Source: Poronia punctata (taxonomy: Eukaryota; Ascomycota; Sordariomycetes; Xylariales; Xylariaceae). From it: a DNA stretch of 64,000 nt. This document shows, piece after piece, positions 1 to 14,479 of the stretch; position 1 is the first letter of the stretch, and every line of letters begins with the position of its first letter. The DNA is taken from the NCBI GenBank assembly GCA_022579005.1, contig MU401460.1, positions 187,886 through 251,885 on the forward strand. Reading direction: 5' to 3'. The notes under the pieces were generated by a model that saw only the letters and a program-made list of their open reading frames with translations, did not search any database and was not told the DNA's origin. Made by a program: the position numbers and the translations under genes.

Positions 1-1313
1 TGGAAGATTCTATTATCCGAGTATCTCAAGCCGTACTAACCCCTTTTGTAGTGGAGGCTGCTGCACTGTTGTGGCTATCTCGTCACCAAAACCGTGACAT
101 CATATCTCAAAAAGCTTATTATGTGTCTACCTACATATCTTAGGTTACCTGCTTGCTGATAAAGGGTTGACTGCTATGGCTTGTTTCTAAGCATACACGA
201 AATAACAGTCGGCTTCGGTTTGGCATCACTAACAAAGGTGTATACACTATATATATATACCAATAAAAGGCCTCAGTTTTACTTGCAATATATAGAGGTG
301 TTTTTTGCTTATGTACACACACATGCAGGTACGGGCGCAGTACCCTACTTCCAAGAGGTCAGCCAAGGCATGAAGGGAAATAGGGAGATGTAGGTGAGAA
401 CTTGATGTAGGTTATCAAGCCAGTTTGTAGGTACCTTATGTAAGCTGGACAACTACATATATCTGCACGCGCCTCTGTCTACCACATGTAGGTGAGAGTG
501 TATATTAATACATACGTGCCTCTCTAGTATCAGTCAAGGACATGACTGTCAGTCTTTTCTATTATACGGCATGTAGCATCTTAATTCTCCCGATCAGATG
601 TATGACTGCGCTGATACAATCTCTGCACACATATCCTAACGGGAAAGAGGACGCCCTTAGTAGAGTACCTACTGTCTTTTATGTTTATGGGCTAGAAGAC
701 CACCCCAGGTTAAAGTACTTACCTTTGATACCATCCAAAATATCTACAGAAGAATGGTACCCTAGATCTGTAATAAATGGCTGTCAAGGCATGTACGGGT
801 AACAGAGACGCTTGTTATCAGTAGGTGTGTAGGTAGGTACGCACAACAGGTCCTGCCTGCCTAAGTACTAGATGTTCCGCATTTGCTACGTCTAAACTTA
901 AGATAGATCATGTACTTACATACACGTAGATTTTGGCCCTCTATTGCACTTCCATTATAGGTACCTCTGTACCAGGTATGAACTAAAAGTGTTTTGCCTT
1001 AGCTATTTTGCAGTATCTCTTGACGAAGGCAGGAACGACCAACTTCTCCTGAAGGTATCGTAACGAGTAGTCATATGATATATCAGTACCAGGCTAAAGA
1101 ACTTGGACCGAAATGCCAAACATTCCTGTCTCATACTCTGCTACACTTCACGGCACAATCGTTTATCGTATTACTGGTTGGACCAAAGGCAGTAGTCACT
1201 CAACAGTTTCGTTGCGCACTCTTGTTGATTCCTTCCCTCTAGCTGACTAATGGCACCCCATCCAACATACTCGGACTCTAATTATTTCTCCCATCTTGGA
1301 ACTTTTAGCAACC
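1..1313. other. Intergenic, no gene seen
   Basis: Only short open frames without recognisable protein content are present (for example 542-802). The stretch is rich in short TAGGTA/TACCTA-type words, as are most intergenic parts of this window. It probably includes the 5' region of the gene starting at 1314. Confidence 0.6.
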
Positions 1314-2720
1314 ATGTTGAATTGGCGCACCTGGCTGCCCCCAAGTCCCTTCAAGCGCCGCATACCAGGCAACTCAACCACAGCTTCGATCCCAGAACAA
1401 GCCTCGCGAAAAGTCCTCCATGGCCGCATAACAAAGCCAGCTCTCCCAAGAGCTACGCCTCCGACCGGCTCCGCAATACTACAAAGGCTCGGGGTGCGGC
1501 GTTGGATCAAGGAAGAAAGTGAAGATGACGACGACAGCGAAGACAAAGGCTTGCTTCTTAAAGACACACGTGTCAAGTCCGAAGCTTCTGATGAACCCTT
1601 TGCAAGTGAAAATGGAATAAACACATGTAGTCATGGAGAGAGCAAGGGAGATGGCGGCTACCGCGATTGCGACCAGGAGGAGAGAATACCTATACTCCCT
1701 ATCGAGCCAACACCTCTCGGAAAGTTGTCGATTATGAAGTCAACCAAGTCTGACTCTAGCGGTGGCGACGACATAGTTATAAAATTGGATGAGGACGCGG
1801 ACGCGGACGCGGACGTAGATTCGGATACGGATAGTCATAATAGGTGGCGTACGGATCAGCTGTTTCTCAACACGATACTGAATGCCCGGAACGGATTCAC
1901 ACTCATGCCGTCCACCTGGAAAATGCACTTTCGAGGCATTCCTCTGCCCGATAGCCTCTTCTATATCCAGACAAGGCCGAAAAGTATCCGCCCCAGAATC
2001 TACGCGCGCACAGATAAGCTGGAATACCGAGGTATGAGATAAATCCAGGCCACCCCGTAACACACAAGTATTAACTGTTCCAAAGGCGCAGTGGCGCTTC
2101 GTAAGTTGATTGACGTCCATGCACGCATCCGTGATATCCGAAACGAGGAACGCGCGATCAGAAATGATACAACATTAACTCAAGATGCTATGGAAGAGCA
2201 ACTGAACGCCACGGCGGCTGCTATCGTCAAACAACTCCGACATGTTCTCAGGCAGGCCCTGCAGTGGGCAGAGAAAGATGGGGGCTTCGAAAAGTATGGC
2301 CACCGGTTGCCGCCCAACGTGCTTATCGTCGAGCCTGACGGGAAGCAAGCCACTGGCACTTCAAGTTCAGACATGAAGATCCAGATGGAAATGAGTCACC
2401 TGGCAGAGAAATGGAGAGCCTTTGCCTCGACTCTGGACGAACCAAGCCAACCGCCGGTCATCTTTGGTTTCGTCATTATAAAACATATCATCACAATCGT
2501 TACCATGGACGCTTCAGATCCAGATGCTAATGTCCATGTGCCCTGCCGCTTGCACATGGCTGAGAGAAATCAACACCAGTGGAACGCCCTGGCCATCTTG
2601 GTCACTGTATGCTGGGCCCGAGATGTCCTTGTCAACTATGTGGAGGCATGGTCAAAACTGTTGCCACATGAAATGAAGGAGTCAAAGTATTCAAATGAAT
2701 CGAGTGACCCCGATTTGTAA
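1314..2720 (+). CDS. Hypothetical acidic fungal protein (2 exons)
   Basis: Join 1314-2031 and 2092-2720 gives 448 aa. The 60-nt intron begins GTATGA and ends GCGCAG, with TTAAC as a possible branch site, and the join preserves the frame. The ATG at 1314 sits in a good context (GCAACC before ATG); an earlier in-frame codon at 1296 is TTG. I do not recognise the family. The N-terminal half is basic, then low-complexity and acidic, with an Asp-Ala run from a GACGCG microsatellite near 1794-1815. The C-terminal half looks globular, with a helical, charged stretch and then a beta-rich section ending in a Trp-containing helix around 2570-2640. Its layout recalls uncharacterised fungal proteins that carry divergent nuclease-like folds, but no catalytic motif is visible, so no function is assigned. 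Start and intron are inferred. Confidence 0.6.
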
Positions 2721-3429
2721 ACCTGGTTTCTCTTGTACAAGACAAACGGTTCTTACTAAAAGTACCGACTCCTGACCGACCGAGAAATCTACCACAAGAT
2801 GGGGATGGGGACGGGGGGCACTTGGTGTATGATATATGTGAGGGCCCGGGGTTTTGTTCCGAGGATGGTGAATTGGTGGAATAAAACTGTGTCCAGTATG
2901 CCTTCAAGTCATGCAACATCGCATCGTACCGTCATTGGCTCTGTATTGTTCTCATTTGTCAATGCTTTGGCAATGGCTTATAACTGGCCTGGGGTTTTTT
3001 GCAGTTCATAGTACAGGGTAGTAAGCCCCATTAGACTGTAGGATACATGTCAATTAGACGCCGCTAAGGCAGGAGACAAGTGAAAGAGAGGTGATCGATA
3101 TTAAACGACTAAAGGGTCATAAAAGATGCTGTACTCGTAGATAGATTGCCTGGACTGTAGTCTAGACTACTCGTACTCGGAGGTGTGAAAGAGAACGTTG
3201 AAAAGGTAATACCTTAGGTATCCTAAAGTAAGTACACGCACACTAAAGGTCTTGGAACCGCGCGCTAAATCGGAAAAAAGGGAAACTGTTCAAGTGACTG
3301 TGGGCCTACTGGGCCCACTGAAAATTAATGTACTGCCCCTCCAACCCTCCGACTTTGGGACCCCTCGAAATTCAACGACATTACTATTCGCACCATCGAT
3401 TGTATTGGCGATAATTAACTTCAGTCGCA
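2721..3429. other. Intergenic, no gene seen
   Basis: This lies between two same-strand genes. It presumably holds the 3' end of the hypothetical gene and the TYW1 promoter. No convincing coding potential or structured element was seen. Confidence 0.55.
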
Positions 3430-5839
3430 ATGGCTGACGCCGAGAGGATAAAATGGGATGCCCAAAGCCCAATAGGCGGTAAGTCTCTTGCAAGATCTGG
3501 GTTGTCTTGAGACTAATAAGTGGGGGACAGACCTGCTCGAAATATGGCACAGTCACCGATTGTTTCTTCTTGGGCTGACGGTGATATTATTTTCTGCCGC
3601 ATGGGTTTTCTTTTCCTCGCGCCCTTCTGATGGCATAGTCGCCTCAAAGATCGCGCGCACTACCCCCAACCCTAAGGATTTAGACTTGTTGCCCACGAAG
3701 GTTGCTATTTCTGGTACCGAGAAAGCAGTGGAACCACGCGCTCTACCGTCCGGAGGTGTAGCACGTGGGCCTCGACGGATCAAGGGTGCATTGCGGAAGC
3801 CTGAAGCCATTGCTACAGATAGTGGCGCGAACAGTGGGCGCCGCACCCAAGTCCTCGTATTTTATTCGTCCTTGACAACAACTACTGCCAAATTAGCCGA
3901 GGAATTTACTCAGAGTCTGAAGACCGCTCTCCAGGAACAGGCGGGTATTGAGGACAAAGGTCGTTTCCTTGATCCTACCATCTTGGATCTCACGGAAGTA
4001 GACTACGACGATTATCTTATTAGCCCGCCAAAACCGTCAGATCCGGCCGTCCCCGTTGATTATTTCTATTTATTCTTGATCCCGAGCTACAATATCGACA
4101 CCATCAACGATAATGTTTTGCAACACCTACAAGAAACTCACCACGACTTCAGGATAGACACAGCTCCGCTTTCGGGCCTGTTGGGCTATTCAGTATTCGG
4201 ACTTGGCGACCGGGAAGGATGGCCAACTGAAGACGAGGGGTACTGCTTCCAGGCGAAAGAGGTCGACAGATGGATGGCGAAACTCACAGGCAGAAAGAGA
4301 GCTTTCCCCTTGGGTATGGGAGATAAGAGAGTAGATCTTGTCCAACGACTACAGGAATGGACCGATGGTGTAGCAGATGCGATTAAGCTCGCGACAACTA
4401 CGGGAGGTCTGGGAGAAGGGGTCCTAGGAAGCGGGGATGCCGACGAGAGTGATGTTGAGGATGTCTCTGGAGATGAGGAAGATGAAGTACTGGCCGAGGA
4501 ATCAAGTTCTACAAAACGATCGAGCAAGAAGAAGACTGCGAACATCGAAGATCTCGAGGATCTAGGTCGAATCATAAAGTCAGGCCAAACCGACTCGAAG
4601 GGGTCGAAAGGAGCAGCTCCTATCGCCGTTGATTTCACTACCTACGGAAAATCCGCTCCAAAGAAAGCGCCACAAACCATCAAAGAAATGGTACCAAAAG
4701 GATCACCTACGTACACATCCCTAACGAAACAAGGCTACTCTATCGTCGGGTCGCATTCCGGCGTCAAGATCTGTCGGTGGACGAAGTCAGCCCTGCGCGG
4801 GCGCGGCTCCTGCTACAAGTACTCTTTTTACGGCATCGCCTCTCACCAATGCATGGAGACGACGCCGTCTCTTTCGTGTTCCAACAAGTGCGTATTCTGT
4901 TGGCGTCACGGCACTAACCCCGTCGGCACAACCTGGCGCTGGGTAGTAGACCCACCCGAGCTCATCTTTGCCGGCGTCAAGGCCGGCCACTATCAGAAGA
5001 TCAAGATGATGCGCGGCGTGCCGGGTGTCCGGGCGGAGCGATTCGCCGAGGCGATGCGTATCCGCCATTGCGCTCTGAGTCTCGTAGGCGAGCCCATCTT
5101 CTACCCGCACATCAACGAATTCCTGGCCATGCTACATGCCGAGCGCATCTCGAGCTTCCTCGTCTGCAACGCGCAACACCCCGATCAGCTGGCGGCCCTC
5201 AAGGCCGTGACGCAGCTCTACGTCTCCATCGACGCTAGCAACAAAGAGTCCCTCCGCAAGATCGACAGGCCGCTACACCGCGACTTCTGGGAGCGCTTCC
5301 AGCGCTGTCTCGACATCCTCCGCGAGAAGCGCTTCAAGCAGCGCACCGTCTTCCGACTTACCCTCGTCAAGGGCTTCAACGTCGAGGACGAGGTCGAAGG
5401 ATACGCCGACCTCGTCGAGCGCGGTCTGCCGTGCTTCGTCGAGATCAAGGGCGTCACGTACTGCGGCACGTCGACAAGCGCCGGCGCAGGCCTCAGCATG
5501 GCAAACGTGCCCTTCTACGCCGAAGTCACCGAGTTCGTAACCGCGCTCAACGAGAAGCTCAACCAGCGCGGCCTGGACTACGGTATCGCGGCCGAGCACG
5601 CCCATAGCTGCTGTGTGCTCATCGCCAGCGGCAGGTTCCGTGTCGACGGGAAGTGGCACACGCGGATCGACTATCAGCGTTTCTTCGAGCTGCTCGAGGA
5701 GCGCGGCGCCGACGGCGACTGGAAACCCGAGGACTACATGGGGCCCGAAACGCCAGAATGGGCGACTTGGGGTAACGGTGGCTTTGACCCGCGGGATGAA
5801 CGAGTAGATCGCAAAGGCAGAAAGATTGAAGTTTCTTGA
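3430..5839 (+). CDS. TYW1: tRNA wybutosine-synthesizing protein 1 (TYW1)
   Basis: Join 3430-3478 and 3531-5839 gives 785 aa. The 52-nt intron has a perfect GTAAGT donor, a CTAAT branch and a CAG acceptor. TYW1 is the radical-SAM enzyme that condenses N1-methylguanosine-37 of tRNA-Phe with pyruvate to form the tricyclic core of wybutosine. Visible parts in order: a hydrophobic anchor at about 26-44, a Ser/Gly/Lys linker, a flavodoxin-like FMN domain from about 123 (QVLVFYSS) to 310, an acidic linker, then the radical-SAM domain with the CX3CX2C iron-sulfur motif at Cys466, Cys470 and Cys473, followed by the family's GTNPVGTTWRW stretch. Length agrees with fungal TYW1, which also carries an N-terminal membrane segment. 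GC rises sharply in the radical-SAM half. It is convergent with TOM20. All parts look intact. Confidence 0.96.
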
Positions 5840-6392
5840 AGGATAGGGAAAAAGGTCGCGTAGATTAACTAGTTTTATTGTATTAAATTGCAGACGGGCT
5901 CATGCTTCGTTATACCGATCGAAAAGCGATGATATAAAAGAACAGACGTAAAATGAGCGCCGACTACGCAATCGAGAACAACGAGGTTGGTTTTGTCATT
6001 TGTCATGTGTCTAATGCCGCGCCGCCGAACTGCAATCCGTAAGAATAAATATACACAGGGGTTAAGTCAACCATCCAATCGCCAGGCCCCCCCTTTTTCC
6101 CATCTACGTGTGGTTCCTCCGCTAATAAAACCTTGTGTACAGAATGGTCACACAGATTCAACGGACGGGACCGGTTCCTGTACCCAACATTATATCTTAC
6201 ATAACACATACAGACGAAAAGAACGACGGTACTTCTCTCAACATATACTGGATCCTACCTTTTATGGATCGTGTCGTTGTCGAAGGTAGCCGTCATCAGC
6301 AGACCACAATACAAGTAGTCTTGCTGGGTGGGTGAGAGTGGAGGGTTGGAAGCGTTCGCAGTCACTTCGTACTATAATATACGTGGCTTGTT
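5840..6392. other. Convergent 3' intergenic region
   Basis: Shared downstream region of TYW1 (+) and TOM20 (-). It holds only 3' UTR and terminator DNA as far as can be seen. Small open frames here have no protein-like composition. Confidence 0.6.
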
Positions 6393-7332
6393 CTAGTCGA
6401 GACCGGCACTGGGAAGATCTGCCAAATTGATGCCCGAATGCACCTCACTGGTAATGTCCAGGGACTTGTCGTATGCTATCATCTCAGCAAGGACATCGAG
6501 CACACGCTACAGAGGATAGTGGTATTAGCATTATGGACTCTGGATTCTGGAATTCGACGGCATTAGGGGAAATGGCGTTTTACCTTATCAACTGTCTTGT
6601 CATAGATGGAGATGAGATCCCTAGGTGTTGGATACACCTTCAGTGCCTTATAGAATGCGAGAGCGGCCTGGGTCGTTTGAGATGCTAGAGAATTCCTTGT
6701 GGTTAGCCAGTCTTGTCTTGTACTATCTATCCATGTCCCCTTCGGACTTTGGAGATATTACGAATCCGTAGGACCGGGACGGCATGGAGCATTAATAACA
6801 AGGACTCGGCTTACGGTCAGAGGCTAGTATCTCGCCTTGCTGGACAAATTCCATAAAGTATGCCTCCTTCTCGTTGACACCAGTGGGGAAACCCTCCTCG
6901 TTCGCGGCATCTACGGCAGCCTGGACATCACGGCGCTTCTGCTTAGACTGCAGGACAGCCTCCTCCTTTGCGGCACGTGCCTGGCGGCGTTCTTCGCGTC
7001 GCAGGTTCTTGCGGAAGTTCGGGTCCGCGCGGCGCTGATGGTCGAAGTATACGGCATAAGCTAATGGAAACAAGCTGTTAGCTGTGGTACCCAATGGTCG
7101 TAGGCGGTGGTGTCGCGGGTCGAGGTGAGAGTCTGAAGGTGTATAGTCCTTCTCCAACTTGCGTATTGCGTAATAGGGATTTTTTGGGGGGTTTTGGGTG
7201 TATAGTAGAACTCGCGAACTCGGTGCGGTATCTTGTCCAATGCGTAGTCGAAGACTCCTCTGTTGACTTACCTAATAACCCTGTCGCTACTGTAGCAACG
7301 GATATTGTTGCAAGTGTGCCGGTCTGAACCAT
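6393..7332 (-). CDS. TOM20: Mitochondrial import receptor subunit TOM20 (4 exons)
   Basis: Complement join 6393-6506, 6584-6684, 6815-7060 and 7272-7332 gives 173 aa, with all junctions in phase and GT-AG. Tom20 sits in the mitochondrial outer membrane and recognises amphipathic presequences before handing them to the TOM pore. The short first exon encodes the N-terminal membrane anchor (about 5-25, ending [18 protein letters not shown]). It is followed by a charged Arg/Lys/Glu helix typical of the receptor, then the TPR-like binding domain with [18 protein letters not shown]. The C-terminus is acidic and short and ends in GLD. Length matches fungal Tom20 (about 170-190 aa). Intron 1 is 211 nt, long for this window. 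It is divergent from EXO84 across 840 bp. Confidence 0.95.
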
Positions 7333-8172
7333 TTTGAAGGAAGAACTGGGTTGAGGAGAAGGACGCTGGTGGGAAGGGTAGGATGTTTAGGCCTCGGTCC
7401 GTGAAAACGACTCCTGAGTGATGCAGTACTAGGCGTGATGACGAGTTCCGATCTATGCTGGTTCCTCCCTGTCGCTGGTCGCTGTGCGAATATATGGGGG
7501 GCGTATGCTACGATGCGTGATGCGAAAAATTCAAGACGGCCTCGAGGCTCCCGGGATAGGTAGGTAATGATAGCTTGATGCTACGCCGGAATATAAGGTA
7601 ACCTAGTTATGTTTGAAACGGGGTCAAGCAGCCTTTCGTATTTTTTTGCAGTGCAGAAAGCTTGATAGAGCGTTGATAAGCTGTCCACTCCTTGTAATAA
7701 GATCGCTACAGTTGTCTATTGTTCCTTTACCCCTGTACCTCATTGGTAACTAGCGCAAGCCAAGACACTACGAGACTGTACCAACCGTATTTGGTAATAT
7801 CTAGCAGCGTTGGACTTCTTTTTAGGGTTAGCACACGTCACTTAAACGTTCAATCCTATTGTTGCATGCCCTCGGAAATACGGGCGCCTTGAGCCTCGAC
7901 ACCGGGCCCCCGGGATGGTGTACCTACTATGTACTCGTACACGTACCTGTTTCAATCACCTGTAGTGTTGTAGCAACTTGTAGGCAATTTGGACTCGCGA
8001 TACCCACGTACATCCCTACGTATCCAAGTGTTAGGTAGGTTAAGTCCTTCCTGGCGTAGGTTCAAAAGATTATAGATCTCGACTCCATGCGCACGTAGTA
8101 CACGGGGTCTTCAGAACTAGGCCTACTTGCAATCGACCTCAAGAGAAGCAAGTTAGCTTCTAGCTTCACATC
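7333..8172. other. Divergent promoter region TOM20 / EXO84
   Basis: Bidirectional upstream region of two housekeeping genes. It contains one TACTCGTA octamer (7932-7939) and several TAGGTA-type words. No ORF or RNA gene was recognised. Confidence 0.55.
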
Positions 8173-10300
8173 ATGTCCGAGGAGCGCGGCCTGATCTCGC
8201 TTCGGAGAGGCCCGAAGAGGAAGAGTCGCCCAACGATCAGCGCACCTAGACAGATATCAGCGCCAATTCCTAACGACAGCGTCCCGACCACGACAGTCCC
8301 GACTGCAACAGCTCCGAGGAGTACAGCTGGTAGGCCGACAGCCGCTCCAGTTGAAGGGGCGCCACGGCAACGACCACCTCCAACGACAGGCGGGAAGACT
8401 GGCGACCTCGTCAAACGCCGTTATTCCACACGCTTCAACAACCTTCCTCCAGGGTTCGATGCCGAGAAGCCTCCAGTGCCCTCTTTACCCGACGTCGACT
8501 TGTCAAAATATGAACCGCCAGCAAGAGCTAGGCCACCCACGCGCGGCGCCGGCGGCACAGCCCCGGTCGTTGACCCCAAAGCGCTTCGAGACCCTAGGCT
8601 GGTTCCGGATCAGTACGTTGCCTCTATTCTAAGCGAGGCTACGGAAGACGAGATCAGAGACTACGAAGACGCTTTGAGGAAGTTGAAAGTTAGGGCATCG
8701 AGCGATCTACAGCAGAATGTTTACCAAAATCGCACGCAGTTCATCAAGATCAGCAAGGAGGCTGAAAAGTTAAAGAGCGAAATGCGCTCGCTTCGAAACC
8801 TATTCAAAGAGCTCGAAACGAACACAAATGCCCTCCGGGCTGCCTCCAACAGAGATGGATCCGGGGGCGAGTTCTCTACGGGCCTGAGCAAAAGAGACAA
8901 AAGAAGCTCGGTAGCAGATAGGACGGCGCTTTGGAACTCACAGATGCAAGCATTGTACAAGAATGTCGAAGGTTCCCAGAAGTTCCTCCCCTCTTCCATG
9001 GGCAGACATGTGGTGCAGAATGCCGGTCCCTGGATCGAGTTGGACAATGCGACCTATAAGTCGCGGCGCTCCATGCAACTCTTCTTACTCAATGACCATC
9101 TCTTAATAGCTTCACGCAAGAAGCGGAAAGCGGACAATCCAAACGACGCCCGGGGTCCGGCTACGAAACTGGTGGCAGACCGTTGCTGGCCCTTGTTGGA
9201 TATAGAGGTGGTCGATATGGCAGCAACGAGCGAAGCGTATAGCGGCAGGAACAAACTAGCGGACGCCATTATGGTTCGAGGGGTCGGACAGGAATCTTTT
9301 ATTTATCGGACAGAGAGACCGGAAGACCCCGAGAAGTCAACGCTGCTGCTCAACATTCGGAAAGCTGTCGAGGAGCTACGCAAGGGTTTGCAGTCCGAGA
9401 TGGAGGCAAACAACAAGGCCAAAGAAACGATCAACTATTTCGCCTCGAGAGACCCCGGTCTGCTACAGAAGACGGAGCTACTCGAGACTTTGTCCGACAT
9501 TAAAGACATGCTGATCGAAGTAGATGGAAAGCAGCAGAACCTGCGCTGGGTTGAGGGTCAAATGGACGAACTCGATATTGACATTGCCTTGCAGAACTTT
9601 GACGTGGCCGTTGACCGTGTCGAGAAGTTGAAGAACCTCGCACGAGGGCTCAAGAACAATACAATTGCCCAGGATTTCATCAACTTCAAAGTCGAGGAAA
9701 GGAGCTTCAAATTGGCCGGTTTCATCGTGAGAGAATTAATCGAAGCACACGACAAGCAAACCAAGACGAGAAGGAACGTGAGCTGGTTGAACAGATTGGG
9801 GTTTGAGGATCGCGCAAGGGAAGCATATCTCGAGGCTAGATCTGATCTGATTCAGAGGAGATGCAGGTTCGTTAATCCAATTGCCTGCATATAGCATACA
9901 TAGTATGCATCATCCCACCCTCGGTTTTCTGATATTGACGTGCTTCTGCAGACAATGCATCTTCCAAGGCGACCTCCACCTTTACATATGGCAGCTGTCA
10001 TTCGTCTATTTCCGAATCATCAGGAACACCGTCAGCTGCTTCCAAAGCTGCTTCCCCCAGTCGATGATGAGCGCGTGTGTGAAATGGGCCAAAGAAGAAG
10101 TCGATGCCTTCAATACGATCCTCAGCCGGCAACTGAGCAGTACTGAACGCGACGGCGAGGTATGGAACCAGTGCATCCAGCGGGCCAAGATACATGCCCA
10201 GTTGCTCGAAGAGGTCCAGCTCGATTTCAGAGATCTGATAGGGAAGGAGACGCCAGAGTCCACTAACGGTGCTGGCCCAGTCGGCTTGGGCCTAACATGA
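8173..10300 (+). CDS. EXO84: Exocyst complex component Exo84
   Basis: Join 8173-9866 and 9952-10300 gives 680 aa. The exocyst tethers secretory vesicles to the plasma membrane at growth sites such as the hyphal tip. The N-terminus is Pro/Thr-rich and disordered (about 1-115). A coiled-coil Vps51/Exo84-type segment follows at about 150-230. A PH domain covers about 278-415 (PWIELDNATYKSRR to FIYRTERPED). The alpha-helical Exo84 C-terminal domain continues to the end, with the conserved GDLHLYIWQLSFVYF and MMSACVKWAKEEVDAF blocks encoded by exon 2. The 85-nt intron uses a non-consensus GTTCGT donor. Without removing it the protein would end at a stop at 9894 and lose the conserved tail, so the intron is well supported. 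Confidence 0.95.
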
Positions 10301-13051
10301 ACGCATTGTATGGCCGAAGGCGATGACCTCGGTGGTATAAGCACAAAACCTTTGCTATGCTAGGTTTATAAGACTCGGATTGTTGGAAATCTTTAGACGA
10401 TACGCTCCAACGCTCCAGCCCGTCCAGCTACTACTCTATTGGAATTTACCATGAAGCGAGACGGGATGGCTGGGTTCAAGGCAGATTTACTCTGATATTC
10501 ACGCTCATAACGCCGTGGCCGAAGAGGTGTTGGACAAATATGACTGAGAGTCGTTAGTCTCCAGGTCCCTTGTGGGAAAGAATCGGTGCTTGACCCGCGC
10601 ATAGATTCGTGCGAGTCGGTCTTGCCTACCCCTACACTTCACGATATAGTCAGTCCGGCTAGTAGCCGTTGTCATAGAATAAATGGCTCGGAAGTATGGA
10701 TGCTCGTCGGCGGCCTTGAAAGGCATGACCTGGCCACAGCGACGGTTCCGGACCGGCCAATATGTTCGCCGGCATGCATGGCGCAATATCTGGCAGGGAG
10801 GGACATCTGACTGTTGCACAAAGTGTACAGATTTTTGACATCAGTATCCTTCACTTCGAGCATTACGTCCCTGGCCCGTCCGGGTTGGACTGGCTTTCAA
10901 CACTGTTCACAGTGGTGGTCGGTAGGCCTAATATACATGACATTTATGTGGCCTATTGAGTTGTTCGTTTGCTCTATGTACTATAGTTCCGTTCTGGCTG
11001 TAATGTTAGACGTACAACCCGGTCAGCACTGAGACAATTATGCAGTAAACTCACGCCGTCCGGCTGTAACTGAGGCAAGCTTCGCCGGATGATCTGGTGG
11101 TCTATAACAAGAAATACCGCGTCGCGACGAGCCGCTAGAGACATATCAGAGGGAACCGATGAGCAGGATACGTAATATTATTATTAAATAAGTCTGTATA
11201 CCTATAGGCATATAGGCACAACCTGGATCGCAACTACCTACCTGCCTATATGTATACGGCTAAGTACGTGTAACTTATCAAGCATCTAACCGTAAAGGTA
11301 CGGACTTCCAAGCCTTGAGGAAGGAAGTAGATAGGAGGCTGTGGCATTGGTACTTGCAAGTGAGGCATAACACGTGATATACAGTAGAACCTGCTGAACG
11401 GTATCAAGCTACCCACCTCTGGCAGTGGTAGTAGGTAAAGTACGCGTAACTTATCAAGCATCTAACCGTACGGACTTCCAAGCCTTGAGGAAGGAAGTAG
11501 ATAGGAGGCTGTGGCATTGGTACTTGCAAGTGAGGCATAACACGTGATATACAGCAGAACCTGCTGAACGGTATCAAGCTACCCACCTCTGGCAGTGGTA
11601 GTAGGTAAAGTACGCGTAATGCTCTGCCCTGTGATTAGGTAATTAACGTACCTGTAAACATTACCTACCAACCTCAAGAACTCCTTCTGGACGTGAGGCT
11701 ACCATGTATCTAGTCCCTAACAAACGCAAGGCTTGACACGATGTTGGAAACCGGACAATATGTATTTACACATGTTAGGTAGATAACGCATGAGACACAG
11801 GGTAAACAAAATATATGTCGTCTTGTAACCAAAAATCCAGCTTTGCTACCTAATTCCTGTTTTATGTTTTTTTGGGCTCGCCATACTCATACAGACAACT
11901 TGGAAAGTGATGACGAAAGAAACCTACCTAGATCCAGACTAAAGCTGCATATTAAGCGAGCTGTGATTACTATTATATGTGTGTAAATGCATATATATAT
12001 ATGTAGCTTATACCTATCTACACGTACATTTGAAGGAACTTGGTATATTAGGTATAGCCGTACATTGGCGCATGTACTTTCCTTGGTAGAAGTCTGGTCT
12101 AGTCAAGTCGGCGGCATGTAAACAATCGAGGATTTTGATAAGGAAAGAGAAAAGGACTGCGGTATGTATATGCCATTGCACCTTGCAACAGTACGTAGAT
12201 TTCAGTGTGTACCTGATAGGCGTCGTAAGTCTTAAGCACAAAGGTACATACCTACTTACTCATACAGTGATACTGACCTACGAGTAGCCTACCTACATAC
12301 CTGTATCTGTAGTAGGGAAAACCTACTCGCAGAACTGCACTGCTTTTTTACGGTACCTGTTCGTCTGCCTTGTCGATAGCCCGCAACCCCAGACCTGCAA
12401 ATCTACTAAAAGGTACTTCCTAAAAGCTATAAACCTCCATAGCGGGCAGTTTACTTAGCCTATCCCCTTCACGTAATTCCTATCCTACCCCAGTCTGTAT
12501 TTTCAGCAAACAAAAACAAAACAAAGGAAAAGAGGGAAAGAATCAATGAGCGCTCTGACGACGACAACGACACCGAGGCGTAGATTCCACCCATTCTAGT
12601 TTGATTATAGATACCACTCCATTGCCATAATTCGTCTGCTGCTCTTACATCAACCAACCTTGTGACGACGATACCCCAAATTCCAACCAACCAAAACCCA
12701 GCGGTCGATCGACCCAACCAGCTCAATCCTGAACTGTTGACCCCACCCCCTGTGTCCGCCTGCTGCTACCGCTAATAAACTCGTCTACAATCATCACCGC
12801 GCCGTGCCCGATACCCAGATACCTACCGCAGACACCCAAAACACATAGATCGGCACGATATTATACGACTCACCGCAGCTTTGTCTTCGCCTCGGTCCAT
12901 CGTCAATAGGATCTTTAGAACAAGGACGAAACTTATTGCACGACCTCAGGGCGCGCTTCTGATCTGGTCCGCTCAGGTCACTGTATCGCATTGATTTGGC
13001 ATATTTCCCCCACCATCCAACGCTCCAGCGCCCATCGCCAAATCAGCCAAT
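10301..13051. other. Long intergenic region with a tandem duplication
   Basis: 2.75 kb without a recognisable gene. It holds the tandem repeat described separately (11263-11620), AT-rich stretches and TAGGTA/TACCTA words, and one TACGAGTA octamer (12279-12286). The last 600 bp become rich in C and A/C tracts and probably form the promoter and 5' UTR of the PP2A gene. Confidence 0.55.
11263..11620. repeat. Two-copy tandem direct repeat, 176 and 170 bp
   Basis: Copy 1 runs from about 11265 to 11440 and copy 2 from 11441 to 11610. A few more bases (AAGTACGCGTAA) follow as the start of a third unit at about 11608-11620. The copies are nearly identical. Differences seen by eye are a 6-bp deletion in copy 2 (near 11471), one T/C change in the CAGTAG/CAGCAG stretch and ACGTG versus ACGCG at the unit start. 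The unit contains a CACGTG E-box core. No ORF of note is encoded; the open frames in both copies are non-coding in character. Confidence 0.95.

Positions 13052-14479
<1,428 letters not shown>

Noticed and set aside
542..802. Small plus-strand ORF
   Set aside because: No recognisable motif, and the surrounding DNA is typical TAGGTA-rich intergenic sequence.
4186..4638. Minus-strand frame inside TYW1
   Set aside because: A shadow of the acidic linker (Ser-rich in reverse); TYW1 is intact on the plus strand.
11263..11620. CRISPR-like array
   Set aside because: Only two long copies without spacers, in a eukaryotic context.
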